DNA of 64,000 nt, taken from positions 2,232,001-2,296,000 of the forward strand of contig JAXBDG010000008.1 in NCBI GenBank assembly GCA_036320915.1, written 5' to 3'. Shown here piece by piece: positions 1 through 13,774 of the stretch; within the stretch, counting starts at the first letter, position 1, and the number at the start of each line of letters is the position of its first letter. The notes under the pieces were generated by a model, which saw only the letters and a program-made list of their open reading frames with translations, made no database searches and was not told where the DNA came from. The translations under genes and the position numbers were made by a program. The stretch comes from Linnemannia elongata. Lineage: Eukaryota; Mortierellomycota; Mortierellomycetes; Mortierellales; Mortierellaceae.

Positions 1-1178
1 GCTTCATTTCTTGAGAAATACGCTCTGTGTTGGATGCAGCAAGGGGTTCGAGCTGATCGATCTCAACACCAACACCCAGGAATTGCTCGATAAGAGCGAC
101 CCCACCCTTGACTTTGTCCACAAGAAGGACGAGAATCTCAAGCCTCTTGCCATTTACCGTATTGGAGCTGGAGACAGCTTCACCTTCTTGCTTTGCTATG
201 AAGGTACAACACCTTCCTGATGTTTATTTGTTGATCGATGTCGCCTCATTTTTTTTGTTTGCAAGCAAAACTGATTCTATGTTTCTTTTATTGTTAATAG
301 AATTCGCATTCTACGTGGACAAGATTGGTCGTCGGGCGCGGAACAATTGGATCATCCACTGGGAAGGAATGCCCACCTTCTGCGCACTCTCATTGCCATA
401 TGTCATTGCCTTTGACCCTTCGTTCATCGAGATCCGCCACGTTGAAACTGTAAGTTTTCGTTTGAAAGGCTATCACAGAGTCTGACTACACCTTCGGATT
501 AACATATTCTAACTTCATCGCGGTTACTTTGTCGTACATAGGGCGATCTTGTGCAAATTATCCCTGGAAACAACATCCGTTGCCTGCACCACATTGCCAA
601 CCAACCCGGTGCTATTCATGTTGTCATGGTATGTCATTATGTTCTTTTGGGGCGCCGTTCTTGGAACCTTCGCATTTTGAAGTACTTATCTAACATTCAT
701 AATTGTATTTCGCATGGTTGTTTTCTTCTTCTCACACTAGACGGATGAGGAAGGTGATTACCAGACGATCACCAGGCTGTGCCTTGAGTCTCAGATTGCG
801 GAACTTATTGATTCGGACGAACTGGAGGATGATTCGGTGCCACCACCTTATTCTTCGGCCACAATTGTCGAAGAGGATGAGGGATCGTACACGCCCGAGG
901 AGGAGAAGGGAGCGCCCATGTTGGACGATGATGACGATCACAACTACAGCCCGACAGATGGATCGTACCACCCCTCAGCGCTCAGCCGGAGTCTCAACCG
1001 GTTGACGCTTGATTTCGGCGATGGGTTTGATATTGGATCCAATTCTCCAGATAGCCCGCAGAGTTTCCAGGAGATTCTGGATATTGGATCTGGCGGGATT
1101 GCTCATAGCGGATCATCAAGTTCCTTGCCCCTCAAGGACGATGTGAACACTAACGGGCAACGACCTACTTACATCTGA
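1..1178 (+). CDS. Rho1 GDP-GTP exchange factor, C-terminal part (CNH domain), 5' truncated by the window
   Basis: Exons 1..203, 302-frame continuation 301..449, 542..628 and 741..1178 join in one frame; introns begin GTAC/GTAA/GTAT and end in AG. The product carries the end of a citron-homology (CNH) domain. Visible motifs are VGCSKGFELIDL, LCYEEFAFYVDKIGRR, WEGMPTFCALSLPYVIAF and PSFIEIRHVETG, which are typical of the C-terminal CNH domain of fungal ROM2/TUS1-type Rho1 GEFs. By family knowledge such proteins activate Rho1 at the plasma membrane in cell-wall-integrity signalling through an upstream DH-PH module, which lies outside this window. The tail after the CNH domain (about 145 residues) is acidic and Ser/Pro-rich and looks disordered. 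Other CNH proteins (citron or Vps39-like kinases) are possible, but the EFAFYVDKIGRR motif favours Rho GEFs. It is convergent with the next gene. Confidence 0.85.
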
Positions 1179-1529
1179 GAGCGAGGGAGAAAACGATGCT
1201 ACCCTCTTTGAGCAAAAGGTGTTGTGAAGGAGGATTGGATGGAGGAGATGAGGGAAAGGGAGAAGGAGAAGAAAAAAAATATTAGAAAAGAGAAGACCCC
1301 GCTTTCATCGTCCATGCACATACTCGCCTCGCCTTACTTTGTTTTCGCATCTCTTGGGACTCTCTTCTTACACATTTACACCTAAAAACGTACGCAAAAC
1401 ACTAGCACAAATAAAATAATAATAATAGCAGAGAAACTGACAGATTGGAAGCTTGTGTTTATGCATTTGTATTTATTCGAATCGAGTGGGGGTGGGGCGG
1501 TCCTAACAACTACTATTTTTTTTCGCGTT
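1179..1529. other. Convergent intergenic region between RhoGEF and ATP16
   Basis: Both flanking genes end here. The stretch is purine-rich just after the first stop. On the minus strand it contains an AATAAA (1472..1477), about 53 nt past the ATP16 stop, which is a plausible poly(A) signal. No further gene is visible. Confidence 0.6.
1472..1477 (-). terminator. Probable polyadenylation signal AATAAA of ATP16
   Basis: A canonical hexamer lies on the minus strand about 53 nt downstream of the ATP16 stop codon. The call is by motif and position only. Confidence 0.5.
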
Positions 1530-2832
1530 TTACTTGGCGAGGATAGCGGCCTGAAGGGACTCGAGGACCTCGACCTCGATCTTGGCAGCAAGCTTCTCCT
1601 CCTCGGTGGCGGCCGAGTTGGAAAGACGCTGGGCCTCGGCCAAGTTGTGGCGGACGGTCTATTTTTTTTTCAGTTGGTGTGTAAATGAGAGAGGCAAGAT
1701 ACTTTTTTTTTTTAGGGACAACGCTTTTCCTTGATTGCGAAATGAAATTGACTTTTGTTTTTTTTCTGCCAAGTCCTCTCTCTGTATTCAACGAGTGTGT
1801 TTCCTGAAGAATCGATGGTTTACCTCGGCGCTGAAATCCTCGACGGGGAAGGCCTCGACGGCGTTAATGTTGAGGGTCGAGTCAGGGTTCATGGTGGCGA
1901 AACCTCCCGAGACTATGTTTTTTTCATTTGACATAAAAGAACCTCAATGAGTTAGATCATCATAAGAAACTCTTGGGGGGGTCACATTGGTCGTTGTAGT
2001 TGCGGTGTTCTACGCCAATGGATAGTAGAACGTTTGTCGCGAAAAGATATTAAAGAATGACCAATATATGAAATCAAAAAGATTACCGAAGAACTTCTTG
2101 GTGGTGGTGGCCTCGATGACCTCGACGACTCCAGGGCGAAGCTGCTCAATGGAGGGAACGTGGGAGGCGAGGATACCCATATCTCCGGAGACGGCGGCAA
2201 TGTTGACCTGGGTGACCGAGACATCCTTGAAGATGGTCTATTGCATGTCGATAAAACATAAAAGTAGGGAAAAGGTTAGGTGAATGAAGGTAGGCAGGAG
2301 AATTAAATCACTTAAACATGAAAAAAAACAATCAAAGAACAAAGGTTGTACCTGGTGGGGGACGGCGAAGGTCAGACGGAGACCGGCGGAGGCGGCCTCA
2401 GTGGCGTAGGAGCGGACTGTTGGAGGGGTGTAAGGATAGTGAAAAGAGTACATCCAATTAGAGGTCTATGACGCTTTACGATTGCGGTAGATATGATATG
2501 AGGGAGCGACAAAAGGAGTCCAAGGTCTCCTGTCCTGAAAGGTATGAAACCCCTTCACAGTGCAGAGTGTACTGCGCTATGACTGTATCCTGAAGATTAT
2601 GGGTTCACACGCGGTCCACTTTGGTTGTGCATGCATGCTCCTGATTAGATCAACCTCTCCTTTTCGACGTTCCTGAGTCCCCGCTTTTACGCCCCGTCTT
2701 GTAATGAGCGGCCGGTTCCTGTGAAAAAAGGTTGACGATCTGAGTTGTCTTCGCTCGTTTTGCTGGGATGGAATGTGCTTTACCCATGCGCACGGGGCGG
2801 ACGGCGCGGACGGAGCGGGCAAGGAAGTTCAT
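1530..2832 (-). CDS. ATP16: Mitochondrial F1F0 ATP synthase subunit delta
   Basis: Five exons on the minus strand (2784..2832, 2352..2416, 2087..2237, 1824..1912, 1530..1658) give a 160-aa protein with consistent phases. Residues 1-25 (MNFLARSVRAVRPVRMVRSY) are Arg-rich, lack acidic residues and are followed by ATEAAS, which fits a cleavable mitochondrial presequence. The mature part starts LRLTFAVPHQTIF and contains VNIAAVSGDMGILASHVPS and LRPGVVEV, hallmarks of the epsilon/delta beta-sandwich of the F1 central stalk. The C-terminal helical hairpin (SAETVRHNLAEAQ to SLQAAILAK) is also present. The length matches fungal Atp16. The subunit couples the c-ring to gamma in the inner-membrane ATP synthase. 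The first intron (2417..2783, 367 nt) separates most of the presequence from the mature region. Confidence 0.95.
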
Positions 2833-3512
2833 GGCGAAAGGTGGTGTAAGTTTCTTTGAAAGAAGGAAGCAAGCTGTTGATGGGAGAGAGATGCACCCAA
2901 GAAGATGCGGGATGTCTACTGCTTGGAACGCTATCTGATCGCATGGGCTGTGTGACAGGAAAAGATTTTGCCTGTCAGTGCATTGAGCTTGGTGTGGGAC
3001 TTCATAAGAAGAGTGGGTGATAAGTTTTCATGCTGAGGTCTTTGTTGGCGCCAAAGTAGGGAAGGCTAGGTGGCATTGGCTATTGAGGCAAGTCTTTTTC
3101 TTTATGAACCCTTACTACAAGGAACGGTTGTCGAAGAGGGCAAAAGCAACCTGAAAGAAGAGGCAACAGCATGACCTGTCGATTGGATAGATCGATATCT
3201 TTAGTTGCTGTTGTATGAGAGCGATAGCAAGATCAAAAATTTGAATGGCGCACTGACTACAATAGACAAAAGTGGAGGGGAGACAGACACACCCTGGAAA
3301 GAGTCCAAGAGTCAAAAGGCTCTTTTTTTCAGTCTTGTTCTCCACTTTTTGATTCAATCTGTGACTCATCACTCATTCATACATCGTCAACAACAACATT
3401 CTTTCTCTTCGTTTATTAAAACCTCACTTTCTCATTCCTCTTCCTTTCTTTCTCTTCCTCATCCTCAATACCCTCGTCGCTCCTCTTTCACCAACAAACA
3501 AACAACAGAAAA
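2833..3512. promoter_or_regulatory. Divergent promoter region ATP16 / DAHP synthase
   Basis: A 680-bp head-to-head intergenic region. The side next to the DAHP synthase start (about 3390-3510) is strongly pyrimidine-rich on the sense strand, as is common before starts in this window. It contains a TGACTCA element (annotated separately). No coding potential was recognised. Confidence 0.6.
3362..3368 (+). promoter_or_regulatory. TGACTCA, Gcn4/CPC1-type bZIP site upstream of DAHP synthase
   Basis: A perfect TGACTCA heptamer lies about 145 nt upstream of the DAHP synthase ATG. In fungi this is the classic Gcn4/CPC1 recognition sequence for general amino-acid control, and DAHP synthases are well-known targets. 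The site is seen in the sequence; the regulatory role is inference. Confidence 0.5.
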
Positions 3513-5531
<2,019 letters not shown>

Positions 5532-6112
5532 AAGCGGCCATGTGTTTAACATATCAATTCAAAAAAAAAAAACCACAATGACAAAATACATAAATACGGT
5601 TGAATGATTTTCGACAAGTGTTTAAAGTGGTTGACCTGTGTTTATGGTTACAGGAGGGAAAGTACAGAGTGTTGTGGAGTAGAAAAGAGAGGGGGTCGGG
5701 TGAGTGCGATGCGATCTATTTGTTGGCTCTCAGAGCCTTATTTTTTTTTCCTCCTCTCCCTGTCGCTGTGTCCACTGCACCCTCCATTAAAAACTCACCT
5801 CCCACCGAGGAAAAGGAGTGCAATCGAAGAAATCGAACGCGATGGTTTGCCTTTCCCCCATTAAGAAGTGGCCTTTTCTGTTAATGCTCTCCACCAATAG
5901 AAACGCGATTCATCACATTCACTACACTCACACACCCTCCCTCTCTACGTTCTCTCTCGTTCCTTCGTCTTCTTCGCCTTCTCCTCTTCTTATTACTTTC
6001 ATCGTTCTCTTTCCTTCTTTTCTCTCATCTTCATCCTTCATCCTACTCCCATCCCGCCTCGGCGTACCCCCACTTCTATTTATTTCTATTTCTACTTCTA
6101 CTTTTATTCGCA
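5532..6112. promoter_or_regulatory. Intergenic region and pyrimidine-rich leader of SND1
   Basis: It holds the DAHP synthase 3' flank with a short A tract (about 5562-5572), a CCAAT box (5894..5898, about 215 nt upstream of the next ATG) and an almost continuous C/T leader from about 5935 to 6105. Short frames here are low-complexity and not convincing. Confidence 0.5.
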
Positions 6113-9100
6113 ATGTCTGGTAAAGCAACTGTCAAGTCTGTCCTCTCCGCCGACATGGTCGTCCTCAGCGGACGCCCCCGTCCTGGCGGTCCACCTGCCA
6201 CCCGCACCCTTGGCCTCAACTACATTCAAGCACCTAAACTCGGCAATAAGGACCGCGCCGACGAGGTAAATCACAACACCCATGCTCTCGCATCGTGTTT
6301 AACGTAAACGCCAGTTCATCAACTTATTTTGCACGAAAAAAAAAACTGATCTGATCAGATGAGGATATAGCACCATCTACTTTTTCTCCAGTCCAACAAC
6401 TGACCTTCCCTTCATTTTTTTCTCACACTTTTTCGCTTATCTCCTCTTGAAATAGCCATTCGCGTTCGCAGCCCGTAACTACCTCCGCAAGCTCCTAGTG
6501 GGCAAGGAGGTGATGTTCCGAGTCGATTATACGGTTCCCAGCACCGGACGCGAATACGGCGCCATCTTTTTGAACCAGGAGAATATTGCCCATATGCTCG
6601 TCCGTGAGGGATGGGCAGATGTTCGTGAGATTAGAGCCTCGGATGCCGAGAATGTCGATGTTGAGGCACTGTACTCCTACAAGGCTGAGGCTCAGGCTGC
6701 TAAGCGCGGTATCTGGGCTGATAGTGCATCTGTAGGTGTTTTTTTTTTTTTTTTTTGCTTTGTTGGCTGGCGTCCATGAGAAGTCTTTTGGATGTCAATG
6801 AAGGCGAAATGGATACTGCATTTTCACAGGATAAACAGAGGAGGAGGCGTACAAAAAGTAGGTCAACTTTACTCACACGACACGATTTTGGTATTTTTCT
6901 CTCCATTGTAGGGTATCCGTAAAGCTCACTATAACCTCGAGGGAGACGCCGAATCGTTCCTGGAAAAGTATAAGGGCAAGCCTCTTCAAGGTAAGACACC
7001 ATCCTTGAAACAGTTGGGTTGGGGTAATTGGAGAACGAAGCAACACGAGAGAAACTGATTTTATTATGGCCGTTTTTATGACCCCTGATAGCTATTATTG
7101 AGAGCATTCGTGATGGTTCCACCGTCCGCGCATGCTTAACGTTACCCAACGACGAATACCAGTACCTTACTCTTATGATTTCCGGAATCAGGGCACCCGT
7201 CATTCGTCAGGGAGTCGCCAACACTGACGACCTCGTTGAGCCATTCGCAGAGGAGGTACGATCCATCTTTTTTTTTTTTTTTTTTTTTTTTTGGCATTGA
7301 TTGTTGCTGGAGGCGCAACTTTTTCTACTCAGTTTTCACACATGTGAACATAGCACTAACAAGTAGTATGAAAATTGCTTTCCATTAGGCCAAGTTCTTT
7401 GTTGAGTCGCGTTTGCTTCAGCGTGAGGTTCGCGTGATCTTGGAGATGGTCGGACAGAACGGAAACAACTTTTTTGGATCGATCCAGCACCCTGCCGGAA
7501 ACATTGCTGAGGCACTGGTCGCTCAGGGTTTGGCCAAGGTCGCCGATTGGAGCATTACGCACGTTACTGGTGGCCCAGCAGCTCTCCGTGCTGCTGAGCG
7601 CAAGGCTCAGGCTTCCAAGGTCCGCCTCTGGCAGGCTCACGTCGAGAAGACCAAGGGCAAAGACAACGAATTCGACGCCACCGTAAGTTTCTGGAAGGCG
7701 GGAGAATGTGCCACCTTTTTGATCACTCATCAAAAATGCTAACTCTATCGTTTTCAATGATGGATTATAGGTCGCAAGAATCATGACTGGAGATACCGTT
7801 ATTGTACGCAACGCCAAGGGTCAGGAGCGCAAGCTGAGACTCTCCAATATCAAGGCACCCATGAGGTAAAAGAACATGGTGCTATTTGTGCCGCAGTAGC
7901 AAAGAAGCGAAACTTTGTTGTATTGCAAAAACTCCAATAGATCCAACCTCAACTGACCCTTCTTCGTCATTTTACATATCATTTCAATCAACTAGACTTC
8001 CTCAGCAGAAGGGAGTTGAGATCGCTTCGTTCGACTGGGAGGCCAAGGAGTTCCTCCGCAAGAGACTCATCGGCAAGAACGTCCACGTTACAATCGACTA
8101 TGTCAAACCCCCCTCTGACCAGTTCCCTGAGAGCACCGAGTGCGCCACCATCAAGGTCGGAGAGATCAACGTCGCTGAGCAGCTCGTGTTGAAGGGTCTT
8201 GCCGATGTCATCAAGTCCCGCGATGACCGCTCCCAGTACTACGATCAACTTTTGGTTGCCGAGGTCAAGGCTAAAGAGGAGGGCAAGGGTAAGCACTCTG
8301 CCAAGGAGCCCCCCAAGTACAAGTGGTCCGATGCTTCCGAGAACGCCGCAAAGGCCAAGCAGTTCTTGCCTTTCTTCCAACGTGGAGGCCGCACCCAGGC
8401 CATTGTTGAGTATGTTGCCAACGGTTCCCGCTTCAAGCTGATCATTCCCAAGGAGAACTGCAAGATGACCTTCGTCCTTGGAGGTGTTCGCTGCCCCCGT
8501 GCCGCTGGTCGCCCCGGCGAGAAGGCCGAGCCTTTCGGTGCTGAGGCTTTGGACTTTGTTGCTCGCCGCTGCCAGCAACGTGAGGTTGAGATTGAGATCG
8601 AGTCACTGGACAAGACTGGAGGTTTCATTGGATCGATGTGGCTCAACAAGACTGAGAATGTTGCTGCATTGCTCCTCGAGGAGGGTTTGGCCTCAATCCA
8701 TAGCTACAGCGCAGACCAGAGCAAGCACTCTGGAATCCTCTACTCTGCTGAGCGTGCCGCCAAGCAGGAGCGCAAGAACATCTGGGCCAACGAGGATCCC
8801 AACGCTGTCCAGGAGGAGGAGGAGGTCGACACCTCCAAGCCCATCAAGAAGGAGTACTTGGATGTTGTTGTCTCTGAGATTGTCTCTGGAGGCCACTTTT
8901 ACGTCCAGGTGATCAACCAGAACATCCAGAGCCTTGAGAAGATGATGTCCGATCTGGGAATTCACCACAAGAACGCCCACAGCGCCCCCGAGAGCTGGAA
9001 ACCCCGCAACGGCGAGATTGTCAGCGCCAAGTTCACAGAGGACAACCAGTGGTACCGTGCCAAAATCATCCGCAGCGTTCCCGAATCCAAGAGCGTTGAG

Positions 9101-9671
9101 GTGATCTATGTCGACTATGGTAACTCTGAGACGATCCCGTTGACCCGCGTCGTCCCTCTGCCATCACAGTTCAGCAGCCTTCCCCAGCAGGCCCAGGAGG
9201 CTGTCTTGTCATATGTCAAGGTTCCTGAACTCAAGGATGACTTTGGTGTTGAGGCTGCGACTCGCTTCCGCGATTTGGTGGGTGGACGTCAGTTGGTCGG
9301 TGTTGTTGAGCAGCGCGAGCACAATGTGATGCACTTGACTTTGTATGACCCCAAGGTCTCGCAGGATCCCGACCGCAGCTTGAACGCCGAGTTGGTCCGT
9401 GATGGTCTTGCCACTGTCTTTGTTAAGTCTCGCTATGCCCGCCACCCCGGCAACCAGGCCCTCGTTAGCAAGTTCCAAGAGGCCACTGCCTTGGCTAAAC
9501 GCGAACGTGTAAGTTTTTTTTTTTGTTTCCAATGGTACAGGATTGAGAGCAATGAGGAAAAGTAAATTGTTATTAACGTTTTCTTTTTACTTCCTCCTTT
9601 GCTTTTATGAATAGTTGAACTTGTTCGAATACGGTGACAACACCGCAGATGACGAGGATTCCCGCTACTAA
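6113..9671 (+). CDS. SND1: Tudor staphylococcal nuclease (Tudor-SN / SND1)
   Basis: Exons 6113..6265, 6456..6731, 6912..6990, 7092..7255, 7389..7682, 7771..7865, 7996..9508 and 9615..9671 give 876 aa. The order is four SN-like OB folds (about 5-165, 180-320, 323-470 and 487-640), then a Tudor domain about residues 688-748 (NGEIVSAKFTEDNQWYRAK, VIYVDYGNSETI) fused into a fifth partial SN fold that ends the protein. Repeated SN features include the KAEAQAAKRGIW, RAAERKAQASKVRLW and SAERAAKQERKNIW helices. Family role: cytoplasmic RNA-binding/nuclease cofactor in RNA decay, stress granules and transcriptional coactivation, with the Tudor cage reading dimethyl-arginine. Saccharomyces lacks it, but many fungi keep it. 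The last exon encodes only 18 residues ending in an acidic tail. Intron 5 (7256..7388) holds a 25-nt T tract. Confidence 0.96.
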
Positions 9672-12575
9672 CGACAAAGTCGTGATATTAAAGACCACGT
9701 CGCGTTTTTCATAAGGGGTGAAGGGACGTAAACGAAAGCTTTTCCTCCTTTCTCAATTTTTTTTAATCCCTCTCCTTCCCATCACCCCAAAATGTCCTAT
9801 GTAAATAAACAAAGAATGAAAACACTCAAAAAAAAAAAAAAAACGTGGAGAATGGGAAGAAGAGACAAGGGTGGGTTGTGGTCGTGATGCACACTTACTT
9901 GCGCTATTTAATTGCATGCTCGTTGAACTACTTTATGAGCGATGTTTATTAAGCGAGTGGAGTATGAAAGAAAGAAACGAAACGAAGGGAAGAGAAGTAG
10001 AGCTGGGAGAGGGAGGGTGAAGAGACAGGGAAGAGAAAGGGGCGAGAACTTTTTGAGATTACGTGGTGGGTCCTTCTATTGACTCCTAAGAAAACAAAGG
10101 AATGGGTGACATTCGAAAGCGTTTGTGCGCTTTGGTACTTCTAAAAAAAACGCACCTCAATCGCGTGCAAAAAGTAGGGATGACAAGCTGAAGACTGCAA
10201 GACTCTTTGATACCAATTGGTAGAGAGTTGAGGAAACAAAGGAGGCTGAAGTGTCCTCCCTGTTTCTCACCTTTTTGTTTCCCTCCCTTTTCCCATCGTC
10301 TACCTGGAAGAGCGAGCACGAAGGCACACCGGAAGCATGTGTTGGGTTTAACAAACACGAAAGTGGTGAAGAAGGGGTCATTTTTCGATAAAGAAAAAGA
10401 AAGGGGGCGAATGAGAAACAGAAGTGAAAGGAGAGAAGTGAAAAAGGGAGAGAGAAGGGAAGGTATGAGCCATTTTGAAGGCCTGTTTTGGGCTAGCCTC
10501 ATTTGTTTTCTTTGTCCTTTATCTTAAAACGATTGTCGGTTCCTTACTCATATGAAAAATGTCAAAAGCCTTTTAGGAACGACACTACCGATTTTTGGAT
10601 TTCAAGGAGGAGGTAAATCATCACAGGCTAATTCTGCACACACACCACACACACACCACCCATCACCACCACACACCCGCTTTTTTTTTTTTTTTTTTTT
10701 TTTTTGCGCTGTCTCCTCGTTTTGGACTTTTTTATTTTTAATGTGTACGAATGCGTGCTTGTGTACTTTTCGCCCTTTACTTTCGGTGCTCTGGCAGCTG
10801 TGCTGCTGATTGAGATCCCTTCTTAAATTTCTGGTTGAGGAGGTAAATCGTGCTGGAAATTTTTCCGGATCTGCTCTGTTGAACAAACAAATGACGATGA
10901 AAGAGGAAGGGATACAATGGTGGGCTGGTTGACGAACACGACGATAAAGCACTCACATTGCACCACCGCCATGCCACATGGGTATACTAGGCCCCTGGAT
11001 CAGTTTCTTTTCTTACTTGCATTATTTTAGCTCGCCGAATGACATTACATTTGGAAGATGGAACGAAAGAGCGAATTAGAGGTGCTGGTAGAAGGAGAGC
11101 GAGAAAGACGTGTAAGCGGCAGTAACTGTTCAGTGCGAGGAACGACCCTTTCTGTGCGCACACCACTTGTCCTTTTTGTCCCTTGCATCCTTGATATCCG
11201 TGCCTTCCCCACCTTACTCCTTCGCTGAGAATGAGTGCTGTGATTGTTTCCTTTGTTTTTTTTGTTCCTTCCTCGGATGTTCAGTCGTAAACGAACAAGG
11301 ACCCCTCTTTTTTTTTTTTCTTTTTGTTTATTGCTGTTTCTTTTTTCGCACCTTCCCCCCCTCCTCATGCTCTCTGCCTCCTCTTCTTCTTTTTCTTTGT
11401 CCTTCTCCTCTTCTTTATTCTTCTTCATCCTTCTCTTCCTCTTTCTTCTTCTGTTCATCCTTACAACCCATCGTCCCTCTTCCCCTCCTCCTCCTGCTCC
11501 TGTTCATTCTTCTCTTGGTACTCCTGTTGGCTCCTGGCTGATGCTGCTGGTTTCTGCCGCTGGTGCCTCCTGCTCCTGATGTAGTTGTACGTGCCTTCTT
11601 CTTTTCTTCATCATTTACCTCCTTTGCCCAGATTGTGACCAGAGTATTTGTTTATCATTTTCGTTCTGCGGGTATCTGCACCACCTCATGCCTCCAACCA
11701 CCCTAACAAATACATTTTCTACAGGCGACTCCTTGACCCATGCAAAAAAAATGTTTTGCCGCCTCTTACTGAATTCATCCCTTTTATTCTTTTATATTTT
11801 GTCGGGTCAGCGATCGCCTGCCTATGAACCTAGGCTCTTTTTTTTTCTTTCTTTCTGTTATTTTTTCATCCCTGAGCATGCGCTTCACTTCTTTAACTTT
11901 GGTGTAAATAAAGCGCGTTTCTGTTCCTCGCTCTGACGTTCTTTTTTTCTTTTCTCTTCATACCTTTTACCTTTTCACATCAGCGATCAGTCAAGACCTT
12001 ATATTTATTTTAGCTCTTTCTTCCTGTCGCGAACAAAAGAGCTTGTTTTCCGCGTTTCTTCTTCGCCTTTTTTTTTCTCTTCCACTTCCACTCCACCTGC
12101 TCTTCTTCATTCAGCCTTCCTCATTCCGTTCATTCACATCTCTTTTTTTTTCTTCATTCGTTTTCTTTTCATGCAGACACTTCTCATTCTCTGCTCACAA
12201 CAACAACAGTTCATACGTACTTCGCCAATGTTCAGGACGCTGTGAAATCAGTTGCGAATCCGTGCAGTTCAAACAAAGTTATCCTCGCCCACCTCGCACG
12301 CTTGCATTGGATAATCCTGCGAAAACAAACTCGATCGACCCATTTTTTTGCCTGGCTTTTCCCTCTTTACTGCCAACATCTCCACGCCTTTCTCGTAATC
12401 GGCAACCAAGGGTAACCATTCTACCCAACCCAACCTTTTCCGCAACTGTTTTCCAGCCTCACCTCGGCTCTCTGCTTTTATATTACCTTTCATCGCACTC
12501 CCCTTCTCTCCCAACGCATTCCTATTGTCCTCCCTCTTCTCCTCCCCCCCTCCGTACCTTTATAACATACAAGCC
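9672..12575. other. 2.9-kb non-coding region upstream of the zinc-cluster factor
   Basis: It begins with the SND1 3' flank, which has an AATAAA at 9804..9809 and an A tract at about 9829-9843. It then holds CA-rich DNA (about 10636-10676), a 25-nt T tract (10681..10705) and long sense-strand pyrimidine-rich DNA from about 11320 to 12560. Open frames here are low-complexity Ser/Phe/Leu stretches on one strand or Lys/Glu stretches on the other; I see no gene. It is probably a long promoter and 5' leader for the factor that starts at 12576. Confidence 0.5.
9804..9809 (+). terminator. Probable polyadenylation signal AATAAA of SND1
   Basis: The hexamer lies about 130 nt after the SND1 stop and shortly before an A tract. 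The call is by motif and position only. Confidence 0.45.
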
Positions 12576-13737
12576 ATGGATAACATGATGTCTACCGAAT
12601 CGTTGGATCCACCGTCACAGCCTTCCTCGTCCTCCGCAACCCACTTTGCCGCCAACATGACAGTGCGACGACGCTCTAAGATGGCCTGTGATACCTGCCA
12701 TTACCGGTAGGTAGCTCCGACAGCAAACAATAGCCTGCATCCTCTTCTCCCTTCACCTCCGAAGAATACAGACTACCAATGACTTGTTTGGTCGCGCCCC
12801 GTCCTTTATTCTTTTTAAAGCCTCTGATTACCTCGGGGCTAAGGTCGGGGTAGTATGGGAGTGGTCCGTTCTTCTTTTCTTATGGTGAATGTATTTACAA
12901 TTGCTGTAGTACTTGGTTGAATGCATTTTCATGTGGACACCAGGCATTCTTTTCGTTGTAGTTGATTCTGGTTGCTGTCCTTGAAACCACACAAACATAC
13001 ATACACAAAACACCCTTGCTGCAGAACAAAAAATAGTGGTCCGAAAAGGGACACATACACACAAAACAATGGAATGCCTTACGAATGCACCTCCCTGTAG
13101 CCAGTTGCGATATGGGGCGACATACATACGACGCGAAAATTGCAAGAGCGAGAGACGCAGAGGGAACCAAGCAACAAACAGGTTAGGTTGTTGTGTTCTC
13201 CTTTTTCCCTCTATTCATCTTTCTATCTCGCGCCGTCTCCCTCTCTCTCTGACCCCCTCACCCTCTCTCGTTCTTTGTATTTCTTTGCGAGTGTATGCCT
13301 TTCTGAATGTCTTTTTGACTTTTATCTGTGTGTCCCTTACCCTCATTATCTCCTCCTTTCTCGCATCATTTTCACCTTCGTCAGCCCCCTCCTCTCACCA
13401 CCTCTACCTCCTCTTTTGTCCTCTCCTGTTATCCTTTCTTTCTCCACGAAAAAAGTAACAAAAGCACCTTCGCTCCTACTAGTAACAACTCAACGTGTAA
13501 ACAGTTCTCTGGCGTGCGTTTGTTTGTGTGGCGTGTGTTCCCATTACTTCTTTTTCCTGGGTCGCCTTAATTCGCGCCCCCTCTCCTCAAACACACCCAA
13601 AGTTGACGACGTCCCCCAAATTTTATAGTGAATGTATGTACGAGTGCCCCCCCTTTCTTTTCTTTTTTTTTTTTTTTTGCTCTCCCTCTCTCATGTCCTC
13701 CTGACATGCAAGCCATATACTTCGTGAGGTATCCCTT

Positions 13738-13774
<37 letters not shown>

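Noticed and set aside
7988..8578. Open frame of 196 codons on the minus strand opposite SND1
   Set aside because: It is antisense to a conserved SN/Tudor exon, Leu/Gly/Ser-rich, and shows no domain.
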